DNA from: Ahaetulla prasina
Taxonomy: Eukaryota; Chordata; Lepidosauria; Squamata; Colubridae
Length of the DNA: 64,000 nt
Direction: 5' to 3'
NCBI RefSeq assembly: GCF_028640845.1
Contig: NC_080539.1
Span: 103,008,554-103,072,553, forward strand
Position numbers and translations under genes: made by a program. The notes below the pieces were generated by a model that was not told the origin of the DNA, did no database searches, and worked only from the letters and a program-made list of their open reading frames with translations. Shown here one piece after another: positions 56,301 through 58,821 of the stretch (position 1 is the first letter of the stretch; each line of letters begins with the position of its first letter).

Positions 56301-57910
56301 AGAAATTTAATAAAGAAATAAACTTTTTCCAGGTAATCTTGAGATCACTTGTCAAAAAATTTTTAGGAATTCATGCAAAGAAGAACATTATTATTGATTG
56401 TATAACAACTGCTTCTTTTATCACAGTATTGTTTTCTAAACTTTATTATTGAAAACAAAGACATAGGACCGTGATGGCAAACCTATGGCACATGTGCCAG
56501 AGGTAGCACGCAGAGCCCTCTGATGGCACATAAGCTGTTGCCCCAGTTCAGGTCCACTGCGCATGCACGTGTGCCTCCCACCAGCCAGCTGGTCTTTGGG
56601 TCTGCCACACATGTGCGGGGGGCATACCGGGGGCAGGGTGCATATGGGGAGGCCGCATGCGCATTGCATTTTGGGGGTTTGGCTGGCATGTGCACATTTG
56701 CACATCCAGGTGCGCGCGCTTTGGGCACTCGGCTGGCAATGTCAGCTGGTGGCCCCCAGGGGAAGATCCTTCTCTGTGGGGGCTCCCACACTCTTGGATG
56801 AACTTCCCCCGGGTTTACGCCAAATACCTGACCTTCGGACCTTCCGCCGCGAATTGAAGACACATCTATTTATTCGCGCGGGGCTGGCTTAAATTTTATT
56901 GGTTTTAAATTTTCTATTATTAATTTTAAGGGGTTTTTTAGTTTTATATATTTTAAAGTTTTTAGGCCAACTATATAATAAGTTTTTTAATCTGTATTTT
57001 AATTGTATATTGTACCGTTTTGTTTTATCTTGGCTGTACACCGCCCTGAGTCCTTTGGGAGAAGGGCGGTATAAAAATCGAATAAATAATAATAATAAAT
57101 AAAACTCAGTCCAGAAAAGGTTGGCCATCACTGACATAGGACAAGACAAAGACATAAGGCATTGCATGCCAAAACAGCTAGACACAAAGATAGTTTTTTC
57201 CCTCATGCCATCACTCTGTTAAACACAGAATTCCCAAAGCACTATCTTATGCCTAATTATATTTACCTATGTAGTAGGGCTGTATTGCTTTCATCCTTCT
57301 CATCTTCCCTACTACCTCCTCATATTAGTATCTTATGATTTATTACTCATCGTTTGTATCTTATGTTTTATCATTGTATTTTATGATTTATGATCTATGA
57401 CTTATCACTCTGATGTACACTGAGAGCTTATGTACCAGAGACAAATTTCTTGTGTGTCCAATCACACTTGGCCAATAAAGAATATTCCAATATTCCAATA
57501 TTCCAAAGAGTTTGCAACTCGTAATTTAATCGCAATTTAAGTTGACAAAATTTAAAAATAAAAAAATCAGGGCGTGTAAATTTACCTCTTTCATGATCTT
57601 GATAGCTTCGACTCTGTGCTGGGGTGGAGGATATAGAAGCATCCGATGGTAGAGAGATTGCAGAACAGGCTTCATGGACTCCACTGAGCCCACCAACCGA
57701 ACAAGCTCCGCTGCAATGTAGTAGATAGTCCGTGCAACAGGACTACTAAGGGCAGGGGCAGTTGTAGAGCAGCCTGATCCTCGGCCATGATCAGAGACTC
57801 CAGAAGAAGGAGAATCGGCTTCATGACCGGTGTTGCTGTGAGCAGATGTGATCGTTTTGTCATGAAGCGGATTACCCAAGATTACTATCAGGGCTGGACA
57901 CAGCTGCTTC
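17079..57910 (-). CDS. ARFGEF3: ARFGEF3 (BIG3), 3' part of the gene: 25 coding exons, partial at the 5' end
   Basis: The spliced product of the 25 exons listed below is 1918 residues plus a TAG stop. It matches vertebrate ARFGEF3/BIG3 closely across its length, for example SDIGSDNCSLADEEQTPRDC, FNEALFRPFERIMQLELCDE and the C-terminus LGRVGRVYDIIV. BIG3 belongs to the BIG/GBF Sec7 family but is reported to lack exchange activity. In mammals it acts as a cytoplasmic and Golgi/granule-associated scaffold that binds PKA, PP1 and prohibitin-2 and restrains insulin granule formation; this comes from family knowledge, not from this sequence. The Sec7-like region falls in exons 3-5. The Sec7-associated helical repeats occupy exons 9-22. 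A long disordered, Ser-rich region is in exon 24. About 260 N-terminal residues are encoded beyond the window. Every exon junction keeps frame, so the gene looks intact. Confidence 0.97.
17740..18255 (+). mobile_element. L2/L3-type LINE 3' end with decayed RT C-terminus
   Basis: The plus strand encodes CFWIQCKMPVMTYKTLYGIW, PDYLRNHLSPVVSSQPVRSS and later VVIPALWNEIPRP. These match the C-terminal tail of CR1/L2/L3 ORF2 proteins (LTYKALHG..PxYL, PxLWNxLP). It is followed by a 3' UTR ending in a GTCACCCAGAGTTGGTTTGG motif. It lies in the intron between exons 24 and 25. Confidence 0.75.
18695..19922 (-). CDS. ARFGEF3: ARFGEF3 exon 24 of the window (1228 bp)
   Basis: The acceptor is GCTACACAAAG, with A at -3 after a good pyrimidine tract, and the donor GTAAGA. 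It encodes about 410 residues. It opens with a conserved helical block (LLSHQVLLQNLYDILLEEFV; RYISMQNLAVIFDLLLDSYR; GIGGAANLYRQSAMSFNIYF). Next comes a nearly invariant acidic-to-basic segment (FEDDERSTDSSQQCSSEDED; SPPRGKEKRQWRAR), then a short helical block (WLIKRLHKLCMELCNNYIQM). It ends in a long disordered, charged tail with RKKEWWESASNKIYS and MRHSFSAGPEILRQEKRPRS. Phase 2 in, 0 out. Confidence 0.97.
19923..21286. other. Intron 23/24, distal part; nothing recognisable
   Basis: No transposon family or conserved block was recognised before the Sauria SINE at 21287. Short ORFs here (for example 20189-20446, minus) resemble no protein I know. Confidence 0.45.
21287..21650 (+). mobile_element. 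Sauria SINE, full length with 11-bp target duplication
   Basis: The tRNA-like head has an A box (GGTGGCTCAGGGGCTAGGAC) and a B box (GGTTCGAATCC). A unique body follows (GTAACGGGGTGAGTTCCCGT), and the tail is ACCTTTACCTTTACCTTTT, the BovB-like end typical of squamate Sauria SINEs. AATGGTGCCAA is duplicated at 21276-21286 and 21651-21661. Confidence 0.93.
22124..22254 (-). CDS. ARFGEF3: ARFGEF3 exon 23 of the window
   Basis: 131 bp. The acceptor is TTTCCACAG and the donor GTAAGA. It reads VFMLDTQCSPKTPNNKEGFE, HAQSCLLIIELPPDKKSNGH. As I recall the mammalian protein, NN is followed directly by FDH, so KEG would be a three-residue insertion here. Phase 0 in, 2 out. Confidence 0.95.
22767..23138. 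mobile_element. hAT MITE (CAGGGGTGGGCTGCTGGGG family)
   Basis: The termini are CAGGGGTGGGCTGCTGGGG and AAGCCCACCCCTG. Flanks CACGTTAC and TACGTTAC (7/8) are the target duplication. The interior is GC-rich. A sister copy lies at 55127-55526. Confidence 0.88.
23334..23465 (-). CDS. ARFGEF3: ARFGEF3 exon 22 of the window
   Basis: 132 bp. The acceptor is CTCTGTAG and the donor GTAAAC. It reads NLLGYFHSGSENLSGDACEM, KMAAPSLSPSAEAEYWRIRA and MAQQ. Phase 0 in and out, so it could be skipped without changing frame. Confidence 0.94.
23641..23822. mobile_element. hAT MITE with perfect 8-bp target duplication
   Basis: The termini CAGCGGTGGGATTCTACCGG and AATACCACTACTG are inverted. GTTGGTAT flanks both sides exactly (23633-23640 and 23823-23830). 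The interior contains CGCATGCGCAGAAG, shared with 37062-37228. Confidence 0.9.
23831..23990 (-). mobile_element. Snake L3/CR1-type LINE 3' end with AGAAT microsatellite tail
   Basis: On the minus strand the sequence runs CCTTGTGTGTCCAATCACAC, TTGGCCAATAAAAATTC, then about 13 units of TATTC. The same 3' end occurs at 57142-57490. Snake L3 LINEs are known for seeding this pentanucleotide microsatellite. Confidence 0.8.
24056..24450. mobile_element. Mariner-type MITE, 395 bp, TA target
   Basis: The termini CAGTAGTTCTTGACTTATCA and TGTAAGTCAAGGACTGACTG are inverted, and TA flanks both ends (24054-24055, 24451-24452). The interior carries ACTGTGGTCATTAAGTGAAC. Decayed relatives are suspected near 909-1060, 39890-40185 and 58384-58460. 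Confidence 0.78.
24453..25849. other. Intron 21/22, AT-rich part; nothing recognisable
   Basis: Very AT-rich from 25070 to 25560, with a short GT run at 25336-25350. No transposon end or conserved block was recognised. Confidence 0.5.
25850..25952 (-). CDS. ARFGEF3: ARFGEF3 exon 21 of the window
   Basis: 103 bp. The acceptor is CTTCTCTACAG and the donor GTATAG. It reads RYVLVTAGPVFTEEMWRLAC, CALEDAFSTTLEPVK. Phase 2 in, 0 out. Confidence 0.96.
26050..26660 (+). mobile_element. CR1 LINE 3' end, split by a hAT MITE
   Basis: The CR1 sequence starts GAGACTCTAGAAAAAGTGCA (26050-26085). It is broken by the MITE at 26086-26226 and resumes with MIRGLETKTYEEWLQELGMA, RRTRGNMIAVFQYLMG and the end GGTTGGATTGGAGGACCTAC. 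Same orientation and family as 4438-4935. Confidence 0.87.
26086..26226. mobile_element. Foldback hAT MITE inserted into the CR1 copy
   Basis: It begins CATGGGTCTCCAACCTTGGC and ends with the complementary arm GCCAAGGTTGGAGACCCCTG. Flanks ACCTAGAT and ACTAGAT duplicate the CR1 target, with one base lost. The joined flanks restore the reading of the CR1 copy at 4438. Confidence 0.88.
27214..27328 (-). CDS. ARFGEF3: ARFGEF3 exon 20 of the window
   Basis: 115 bp. The acceptor is CTCTTTTAG and the donor GTAGTA. It reads DVGYENMINTMLKDLFKLLV, ACVAETTETISRVGCSCI. Phase 1 in, 2 out. The donor is weak (+4 to +6 GTA). Confidence 0.95.
27474..27975 (+). mobile_element. MIR-like tRNA SINE, split by a hAT element
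   Basis: Head: GCCAGTTTGGTCTAGTG, then after the insertion GGTTAAGGCACCAGGCTAGA and a B box (GAGTTCAAATCC). Body: CAGCTGGGTGACCTTGGGCC, the MIR/CORE-SINE signature, and CACCTCAAAGGGCTGTTGTC. It ends in an A-rich tail. The hAT element occupies 27491-27739. Confidence 0.85.
27491..27739. mobile_element. hAT non-autonomous element (CAGGGATCGGCAACCT) with perfect 8-bp duplication
   Basis: The termini are CAGGGATCGGCAACCTGCGG and AAGGTTGCTGACCCCTG. GTCTAGTG is repeated exactly at 27483-27490 and 27740-27747, and that octamer belongs to the SINE head it interrupted. Confidence 0.93.
28288..28440. mobile_element. Penelope-like terminal fragment (GAAGAAGCTTCT...GTCTTC)
   Basis: It contains GAGCTGAAGAAGCTTCTCGG, GGTCTTCGAAG and TGCCTCTTGAAAAAGCACCT. 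The same blocks occur at 42893-43275 and 55800-55935. The resemblance to terminal repeats of vertebrate Penelope-like elements is from family knowledge and not certain. Confidence 0.5.
28545..28679. mobile_element. hAT-like MITE (GTGTCAAACT family)
   Basis: The termini GGGGTGTCAAACTGGTGGCC and GAGTTTGACACCCGTG are inverted. The interior shares GCAAAGGGGAAAA and GGCAATGTGATG with 29888-30036. No target duplication was seen. Confidence 0.75.
29307..29483 (-). CDS. ARFGEF3: ARFGEF3 exon 19 of the window
   Basis: 177 bp. The acceptor is CATCTTTTAG and the donor GTAAGT. It reads PGFGIYAVVHLLLPTMSLWL, HRSHGDHSYWDGASANFKHA and IGLSCELVVEHIQSFIHS. Phase 1 in and out. Confidence 0.97.
29888..30036. 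mobile_element. hAT-like MITE (GTGTCAAACT family)
   Basis: It runs from CAGGGGTGTTAAATTGGCGG to AAGTTTGACACCCGTG. Flanks ATCTAAAG and ATCTAGAA match at 6 of 8 and fit the TCTAGA-like target of many hAT families. Confidence 0.8.
30315..30645 (-). mobile_element. Sauria SINE, older copy
   Basis: Reverse-oriented and diverged. It carries TCCGACTCTAGGGGGCGGTG, CTCATCTCCGTTTC, TGTTACCTTCCCACC and AACGGGAGTTCACCCTGTCG, all blocks of the copies at 21287 and 52129 in complement. The head is degraded. Confidence 0.85.
30807..30848. repeat. (AC)n microsatellite
   Basis: AC dinucleotides, interrupted once by AA. Confidence 0.9.
31484..31612 (-). CDS. ARFGEF3: ARFGEF3 exon 18 of the window
   Basis: 129 bp. 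The acceptor is TTTCCTTAG and the donor GTAATT. It reads LINVWILLLEELTTAISNCP, RQHQPPTLDLLFELLRDVTK and TP. Phase 1 in and out. Confidence 0.96.
31613..32414. other. Intron 17/18, distal part; nothing recognisable
   Basis: No element ends or conserved segments stand out. A minus-strand ORF at 31745-31948 has no recognisable homology. Confidence 0.45.
32415..33012 (-). mobile_element. Solo LTR (598 bp) carrying an open reading frame
   Basis: On the minus strand it begins TGTTGTGGCCCGCC and ends CTAGGTCAGAACA, so it has TG...CA ends. It holds a TATA-like CATAAAAGAG and an ATTAAA poly(A) signal. Flanking pentamers GGTTT and GGTAT match at 4 of 5. A reading frame from 33023 encodes an acidic Ser/Glu-rich peptide with PPESLESDISEAEERCEPIP and SARMHRAARRQEQLRKQG, a type I associate with squamate LTR elements. 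No internal region is present. Confidence 0.7.
33013..34057. other. Intron 17/18, proximal part; nothing recognisable
   Basis: No transposon or conserved non-coding block could be identified by eye. Confidence 0.45.
34058..34202 (-). CDS. ARFGEF3: ARFGEF3 exon 17 of the window
   Basis: 145 bp. The acceptor is CCCTTTTTAG and the donor GTAAGC. It reads LLAKIYKMPLKPIFLSGKFA, NLPQRIQERSASSEEGIECV and LSEFDDGT. Phase 0 in, 1 out. Confidence 0.95.
34203..34784. other. Intron 16/17; no element seen
   Basis: 582 bp of apparently unique intronic sequence with an A-run at 34273-34284. Confidence 0.5.
34785..34882 (-). CDS. ARFGEF3: ARFGEF3 exon 16 of the window
   Basis: 98 bp. The acceptor is CTCCTCACAG and the donor GTGGGC. 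It reads EADCKDIGDCTSGYPSTDLC, LPALDYLRKCSQ. Phase 1 in, 0 out. Confidence 0.96.
35334..35588 (-). mobile_element. tRNA-derived SINE with LINE-like hairpin tail
   Basis: The minus strand starts GGGCCGTAATAGCTCAGGCT (A box) and has B box GGTTCAAGCCC. The body is AAGGTTGACTCAGCCTTCCA, and the tail is GCCGCCCTGAGTCTTCGGAG followed by AAGGGCGGGATATAAATG. It matches the copy at 46274-46530 almost base for base. Confidence 0.88.
35712..35829. mobile_element. hAT-like MITE (GTGTCAAACT family)
   Basis: Ends CAGGGCTGTCAAACTCCTGG and GAGTTTGACACCCCTA, interior GTGAAGGGGAAGA. No target duplication is evident. Confidence 0.75.
35838..36287 (+). mobile_element. LINE-1 (L1) 3' end fragment
   Basis: The frame from 35835 reads AARIPYAQKWKDILIPTMDK, WLQRLMELAEMTKLTILITE and later FVSIWKPLLDFV. 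This matches the C-terminal tail of squamate L1 ORF2 (AQKWK..IPT..W, AEMxKLT). It ends in an A-rich tail at 36277-36287. Confidence 0.75.
36767..36889 (-). CDS. ARFGEF3: ARFGEF3 exon 15 of the window
   Basis: 123 bp. The acceptor is GTCTCTTAG and the donor GTAAAA. After a split Gly codon it reads KCQAPVFDVFEAFLNTDNIQ, VFANAATSYIICLMKFVKGL. Phase 1 in and out. Confidence 0.95.
37062..37228. mobile_element. hAT MITE with perfect 8-bp target duplication
   Basis: Ends CAGTGGTGGGTTGCTACTGG and GAAACCCACTACTG. AGATAGGT is repeated exactly at 37054-37061 and 37229-37236. The interior holds GCGCATGCACAGAAA. Confidence 0.92.
37240..38007. other. Intron 14/15, middle; nothing recognisable
   Basis: No element ends, coding segments or RNA structures were recognised. 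Confidence 0.45.
38008..38225 (+). mobile_element. tRNA-derived SINE
   Basis: A-box-like TGGTGGCCTAGTGGTAAAGA and B-box GAGAGTTCAATCCTAAG are spaced as in tRNA promoters. The body GCACCATGCAGCCACTCTGA and CTAACCCGAATTAAGGGATT follows. The family is not identified. Confidence 0.65.
38975..39122 (-). CDS. ARFGEF3: ARFGEF3 exon 14 of the window
   Basis: 148 bp. The acceptor is TATACCAG and the donor GTGAGG. It reads VVTSIGELVEVCSTRIQSGW, RPLFSALETVRSSSSKSEVK and EYLVGEYLM. A run of Ser/Lys codons (SSSSKSE) lies near the middle. Phase 0 in, 1 out. Confidence 0.96.
39782..39828. repeat. A-rich (AAAAT/AAAAC)n tract
   Basis: Short AAAAT and AAAAC repeats; possibly the tail of an unrecognised retroelement. 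Confidence 0.6.
39890..40185. mobile_element. Possible decayed mariner-type MITE
   Basis: ATCATGTGACCACACAGCTT and TGGTAAGTAGTTTTGGAGAG resemble internal parts of the element at 24056-24450, but the termini are not intact. Confidence 0.4.
40296..40475 (-). CDS. ARFGEF3: ARFGEF3 exon 13 of the window; followed by a GC donor
   Basis: 180 bp. The acceptor is CGCTGCAG. It reads AACHKETHVSRKAVSFIHDI, LTEVLTVWNEPPHFHFNEAL and FRPFERIMQLELCDEDIQDQ, a highly conserved Sec7-associated segment. The boundary reads CAG|GCAAGC, so the donor is GC rather than GT. No nearby GT would keep the conserved DQ/VVTSIGE junction in frame. Phase 0 in and out. Confidence 0.96.
41033..41121. mobile_element. Internally deleted hAT MITE
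   Basis: CAGGAACTATGGCTCTTT and AAAGAGACCATAGTTCCATA are inverted. One arm retains GGGGAATTCTGGGAGTTAAA from the foldback family; the other arm is mostly deleted. Confidence 0.55.
41122..41747. other. Intron 12/13, middle; nothing recognisable
   Basis: CATCTGGACTACTGGAATTTGC at 41211 hints at a decayed L2/L3 LINE ORF end, but the reading is too broken to classify. Confidence 0.4.
41748..41859. mobile_element. Foldback hAT MITE
   Basis: The arms GGTTGTCCAACCTTGGTAAC and AAAGTTGCCAAGGTTGGACA surround a TTCCAGCATGAGAATGCTGGAA core. Flanks TCCTAGAA and CCTTAGAC are only loosely alike. Confidence 0.75.
41987..42132 (-). CDS. ARFGEF3: ARFGEF3 exon 12 of the window
   Basis: 146 bp. The acceptor is TTCTTGTAG and the donor GTGAGT. 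It reads EIKSTQERRSALHLFRLGGA, MLRIVRSRKRPLLHLMRCWH and LVAPHLVE. Phase 1 in, 0 out. Confidence 0.96.
42508..42760 (+). mobile_element. LINE 3' end with CCGCCCTGAGTC hairpin tail
   Basis: It starts with a decayed RT end (ACCGTGAACTGAAGACTCTT, cf. RELKTxLF) and ends ACCGCCCTGAGTCCTTCGGG, AGAAGGGCGGTATACAAATG. CCGCCCT and AGGGCGG form a hairpin. The same layout occurs at 56740-57112. Confidence 0.75.
42893..43275. mobile_element. Inverted pair of Penelope-like terminal fragments
   Basis: It opens GTTGTCCCAAAGGTGCTTTT and closes with the complement AAAAAGCACCTTTGGG, spanning about 340 bp. The right arm carries AGAGTTGAAGAAGCTTTTTG and AAACATCTTCAAAG, as at 28288 and 55800. Confidence 0.55.
43809..43942 (-). 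CDS. ARFGEF3: ARFGEF3 exon 11 of the window
   Basis: 134 bp. The acceptor is TTCCATGAAG and the donor GTATGC. It reads LFEDAVDKLNLMALGGFLYQ, LKKASQSQLFQSVTDTVDYS and LAMP. The acceptor has A at -3 (GAAG), an unfavourable base. It leaves in phase 1. Confidence 0.95.
44253..45024. other. Intron 10/11, proximal to exon 11; nothing recognisable
   Basis: Apart from a short direct repeat (GTTTAAGGACATTATACAGAAAA and GTTTAAAGACATTATTCAGAAAA around 44346-44392), no feature was recognised. Confidence 0.45.
45025..45079. repeat. (TCTG)n microsatellite
   Basis: About six perfect TCTG units, followed by degenerate ATCTGTC units. Confidence 0.9.
45245..45558. mobile_element. hAT MITE with internal tandem repeats
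   Basis: Ends CAGGGGTGAAATCCAGCAGG and GGATTTCATTACTG; flanks AATAAATT and AATAAATC (7/8). The interior holds three tandem copies of a ~48-bp unit containing GGGAATGGAGATTTTGCAGT (45355-45470). Confidence 0.87.
45599..45913 (-). CDS. ARFGEF3: ARFGEF3 exon 10 of the window
   Basis: 315 bp. The acceptor is TTACTTTCAG and the donor GTATTA. It reads VCEFISTLEHAHFSDGTSQP, then a variable Gln/Glu-rich linker, then the conserved FDFRGGSLMTGSSAAKAILT to LSNQADR. Phase 2 in and out. The linker between the two conserved blocks looks free to vary in length. Confidence 0.96.
46274..46530 (+). mobile_element. tRNA-derived SINE with LINE-like hairpin tail
   Basis: Head GGGCCGTGGATAGCTCAGGC, B box GGTTCAAGCCC, tail GCCGCCCTGAGTCTTCGGAA and AAGGGCGGGATATAAATG. 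It is nearly identical to the inverted copy at 35334-35588. Confidence 0.88.
46531..47210. other. Intron 9/10, middle; nothing recognisable
   Basis: No transposon ends, coding or RNA features were recognised. Confidence 0.45.
47211..47399. repeat. Compound (GAAA)n-(GGCA)n-(GGAA)n microsatellite
   Basis: About 25 GAAA units with two GA slips (47211-47313), nine GGCA units (47314-47348), then GGAA and GA-rich sequence. The transcribed strand is a polypyrimidine run. The ORFs on both strands here are repeat artefacts. Confidence 0.95.
48044..48168. mobile_element. hAT-like MITE (GTGTCAAACT family)
   Basis: Ends CAGGGGTGTCAAATTCATGG and GAGTTTGACACCCCTG; flanks AGTTAGAC and AGATAGCC (6/8). Confidence 0.82.
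48586..48736 (-). CDS. ARFGEF3: ARFGEF3 exon 9 of the window
   Basis: 151 bp. The acceptor is ATGATACAG and the donor GTAAGA. It reads VKQKVEQKLEQMGKAQGVCL and ends GSHNSDCWPHVFR. It enters in phase 1 and leaves in phase 2. The acceptor has a poor pyrimidine tract (TATATAATGATACAG). Confidence 0.96.
49328..49612. mobile_element. hAT MITE with perfect 8-bp target duplication
   Basis: Ends CAGGGGTGGGTTTCAGCAGG and TTGAAATCCACTG. GTGTGCAA is repeated exactly at 49320-49327 and 49613-49620. Interior GGAGAACCGGTAGT is shared with 45245-45558. Confidence 0.93.
49621..50315. other. Intron 8/9, proximal to exon 8; nothing recognisable
   Basis: AT-rich, with no transposon or conserved block recognised. 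Confidence 0.45.
50316..50426 (-). CDS. ARFGEF3: ARFGEF3 exon 8 of the window
   Basis: 111 bp. The acceptor is GATCGTAG and the donor GTATGA. It reads VAANCASALAQMAAASCVQE and then EKEERDAQEPSDAIAQ. Phase 1 in and out. The donor GTATGA is weaker than consensus. Confidence 0.96.
50628..50843 (-). CDS. ARFGEF3: ARFGEF3 exon 7 of the window
   Basis: 216 bp. The acceptor is TTTGCTTCAG and the donor GTAAAC. It reads VAFARYLLIGCWKNLIDTLS, then TPLTGRMAGSSKGLAFILGA and the conserved KEQNQKEKDAICMSLDGLRK. Phase 1 in and out. Confidence 0.97.
50844..51448. other. Intron 6/7; no element seen
   Basis: 605 bp of apparently unique sequence with a G-run at 50931-50941. Confidence 0.5.
51449..51556 (-). 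CDS. ARFGEF3: ARFGEF3 exon 6 of the window
   Basis: 108 bp. The acceptor is TCCTTTGCAG and the donor GTGAAG. It reads DIDGLGSSAIGGQLMALASK and then a variable tail ending DDTLMAG. Phase 1 in and out, so skipping it would keep frame. Confidence 0.95.
51834..51999 (-). CDS. ARFGEF3: ARFGEF3 exon 5 of the window
   Basis: 166 bp. The acceptor is CGTTCTGCAG and the donor GTTGGT. It reads KEFMKQVQSSGVLMVFSQAW and continues EELYHQVLEKNLLGEAGYWG to LPLITMLT. It completes the Sec7-like region. The phase is 0 in and 1 out. Confidence 0.97.
52129..52493 (+). mobile_element. Sauria SINE, full length with 12-bp target duplication
   Basis: It has the same structure as the copy at 21287: A box GGTGGCTCAGGGGCTAGGAC, B box GGTTCAAATCC, BovB-like tail ACCTTTTACCTT. 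TATGTTTACAAA is duplicated at 52117-52128 and 52494-52505. Confidence 0.93.
52506..53088. other. Intron 4/5, proximal to exon 4; poly-A tract only
   Basis: A run of about 19 A at 52694-52712 and a CT run at 52520-52534. Nothing else was recognised. Confidence 0.5.
53089..53255 (-). CDS. ARFGEF3: ARFGEF3 exon 4 of the window
   Basis: 167 bp. The acceptor is TTTATTAG and the donor GTGAGG. After a split Asp codon it reads MMHSPGIEGSVSFNLQNLMN, then ADSLYAVSHYILLLNLKL, the Sec7-like segment matching the 'AYSIIMLTTDLH' helix of active ARFGEFs. The phase is 1 in and 0 out. Confidence 0.96.
53913..54099. mobile_element. hAT MITE
   Basis: Ends CTGGGGTGAAATCCAGCAGG and GAATTTCACCCCA; flanks GCTGCATC and ACTGCATC (7/8). 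It lies about 80 bp from the exon 3 donor. Confidence 0.82.
54180..55084 (-). CDS. ARFGEF3: ARFGEF3 exon 3 of the window (905 bp)
   Basis: The acceptor is CACGCTGTAG and the donor GTTTGT. It encodes about 300 residues, from ILDGMTEACIKGGIEACYAS to ALQNFSSTFCT. The middle is acidic, Ser/Thr-rich and likely disordered (SVTTDTGQTTLEGDMGQTTP; SDVSDIGSDNCSLADEEQTP). The last 60 residues start the Sec7-like domain (SLKLLKNQEADQQSARLFIQ). Where active Sec7 proteins carry the FRLPGEAQ loop with the catalytic Glu, this exon reads SLEALLPHLIAFATVEEVD, so the exchange motif is absent. A hAT element sits 42 bp upstream of the acceptor. Confidence 0.97.
55127..55526. mobile_element. hAT MITE next to the exon 3 acceptor
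   Basis: Ends CAGGCGTTGGCTGCTGGGGG and GAAGCCCACCCCTG; flanks GTTATGCC and ATTATGCC (7/8). It is a sister of 22767-23138. Its near end is 42 bp upstream of exon 3 in the direction of transcription. Confidence 0.88.
55800..55935. mobile_element. Penelope-like terminal fragment
   Basis: GAACTGAAGAAGCTTCTTGG, AAACATATTCAAGG and AAAAAGCAACTTTGGGACAA match the blocks at 28288 and 42893. Confidence 0.5.
56118..56230 (-). CDS. ARFGEF3: ARFGEF3 exon 2 of the window
   Basis: 113 bp, too short to show up as a long ORF. The acceptor is ATATTTAG and the donor GTATGT. It reads ILGSPRRLCDLAGPCSTEPE and continues through a basic stretch (RKRSISKRK) to HLDLLKL. It enters in phase 0 and leaves two bases of the Leu codon completed by exon 3. 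The basic SRKRSISKRKS segment resembles a kinase substrate or nuclear-localisation-like patch; that is inference. Confidence 0.95.
56469..57133. mobile_element. hAT element (TGATGGCAAACCTATGGCA) carrying a nested LINE end
   Basis: Ends CCGTGATGGCAAACCTATGG and AAGGTTGGCCATCACTG. ACATAGGA is repeated exactly at 56461-56468 and 57134-57141. The hAT sequence itself occupies about 56469-56740 and 57113-57133. Confidence 0.92.
56740..57112 (+). mobile_element. L2/CR1-type LINE 3' end nested in the hAT element
   Basis: The frame reads ELPPGLRQIPDLRTFRRELK then THLFIRAGLA and stops, the C-terminus of an L2/CR1-type ORF2. The 3' UTR ends CACCGCCCTGAGTCCTTTGG, GAGAAGGGCGGTATAAAAAT and an AATAAT tail. 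The reading frame is intact over this stretch, suggesting moderate age. Confidence 0.82.
57142..57490 (+). mobile_element. Snake L3/CR1-type LINE 3' end
   Basis: It carries CCCTCATGCCATCACTCTGT, then a TTATGATTTATGATC-rich stretch and the end TTGTGTGTCCAATCACACTT, GGCCAATAAAGAATATTCC. Same 3' end as 23831-23990 in complement. Confidence 0.75.
57586..57910 (-). CDS. ARFGEF3: ARFGEF3 exon 1 of the window
   Basis: 325 bp. The acceptor is TTTTTTCCAG and the donor GTAAAT. The exon begins with the last base of a split codon and reads KQLCPALIVILGNPLHDKTI; it ends on a complete codon (...EAIKIMKE). It covers the conserved stretch with RTIYYIAAELVRLVGSVESM. The preceding exon is not in the window: nothing on the minus strand up to base 64000 resembles it. 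Confidence 0.95.
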
Positions 57911-58101
57911 CTGGAAAAAATAAATTCAAGAATAGTGTGGGAAAAGGAGTGAACGATAGAGTGTCTGAAGAGTTAGTTAAAACAGTTATGTTGGAAAAGA
58001 AAGTACAGTTCTATCGAAAAAAATGAATAATCGAAAATAACTGAAACACAGAATGATTCACTTAGAAACAGAATTAAGGCATTGGTATTTAGTCCACCAA
58101 C
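57911..58101. other. Intron upstream of exon 1
   Basis: No feature beyond the acceptor region was recognised. Confidence 0.5.
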
Positions 58102-58246
58102 CAGTGGTGGGATTCAAATAATTTAACAACCGGTTCTCTGCCCTAATGATTTCTTCCAACAACCAGTTTACCAGTTTACCAAACTGCTCGGAAAGTTAAC
58201 AACCAGTTCTCCCAAAGTGGTGTGAACTGACTGAATCCCACCACTG
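58102..58246. mobile_element. hAT MITE
   Basis: Ends CAGTGGTGGGATTCAAATAA and GAATCCCACCACTG; flanks CCACCAAC and CCATCAAC (7/8). The interior has inverted AACAACCGGTTCTC-type motifs. Confidence 0.88.
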
Positions 58247-58642
58247 CCATCAACCCTTTATCCCCCTTCACGTATGTGCCTTAATTTGCACTGGTCTTTG
58301 ACTGATTTTTATCCCTATTTCATACCCAGACACTTTAGGTATGGAATGTGAATAAATGCTGGACTAGGGGGAAAAAAAAGATTACAGGTAGTCCTTGAGA
58401 TATGGAGCCTGCCCATTATGGTTGCATGTCAGGACAGTTAGTAAACAAAATGGCCTCACTTAAAGCCCCCATCCCTTGATGCAAACCTTAAATGAATACA
58501 AATGTTTGTTAAATGCAGCATTCAGTGCCTCAGGAGTAGAGGAGGCCCTTGGAGGCCTATACAGGCCCAGGGCCACCTGCCCCAGTCTCCCAAGGCTACT
58601 CCCACCCTTTGAGCTCTGTCTCTTGCTCCTCAAGATCCCCAT

Positions 58643-58821
58643 TGTTAAGTTCGGGAAGTAACGAGGCTGGAGACCAGGGTAGTGACAACAGCTCTTTAAT
58701 ATATGGTGAACCCAGCAACCAGGCTGGGGAAAAACCTCTCCTTATATACAGTTCAACCGGCGGCTTTAACCAATCAGCAACGTGCTTGTTTCCCGCCTAA
58801 ACCATTTAAAGATACATTACA
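58643..58821 (-). repeat. 3' LTR of the Gypsy element (179 bp)
   Basis: Base-for-base identical to 63011-63189 by eye. Because the LTRs are copied from one template at insertion, the identity points to a recent insertion or a later gene conversion. Confidence 0.95.

Noticed and set aside
56483..56863. Overlapping Pro/Cys-rich ORFs on both strands
   Set aside because: They fall in the GC-rich interior of a hAT element and the nested LINE end; no consistent coding signal.
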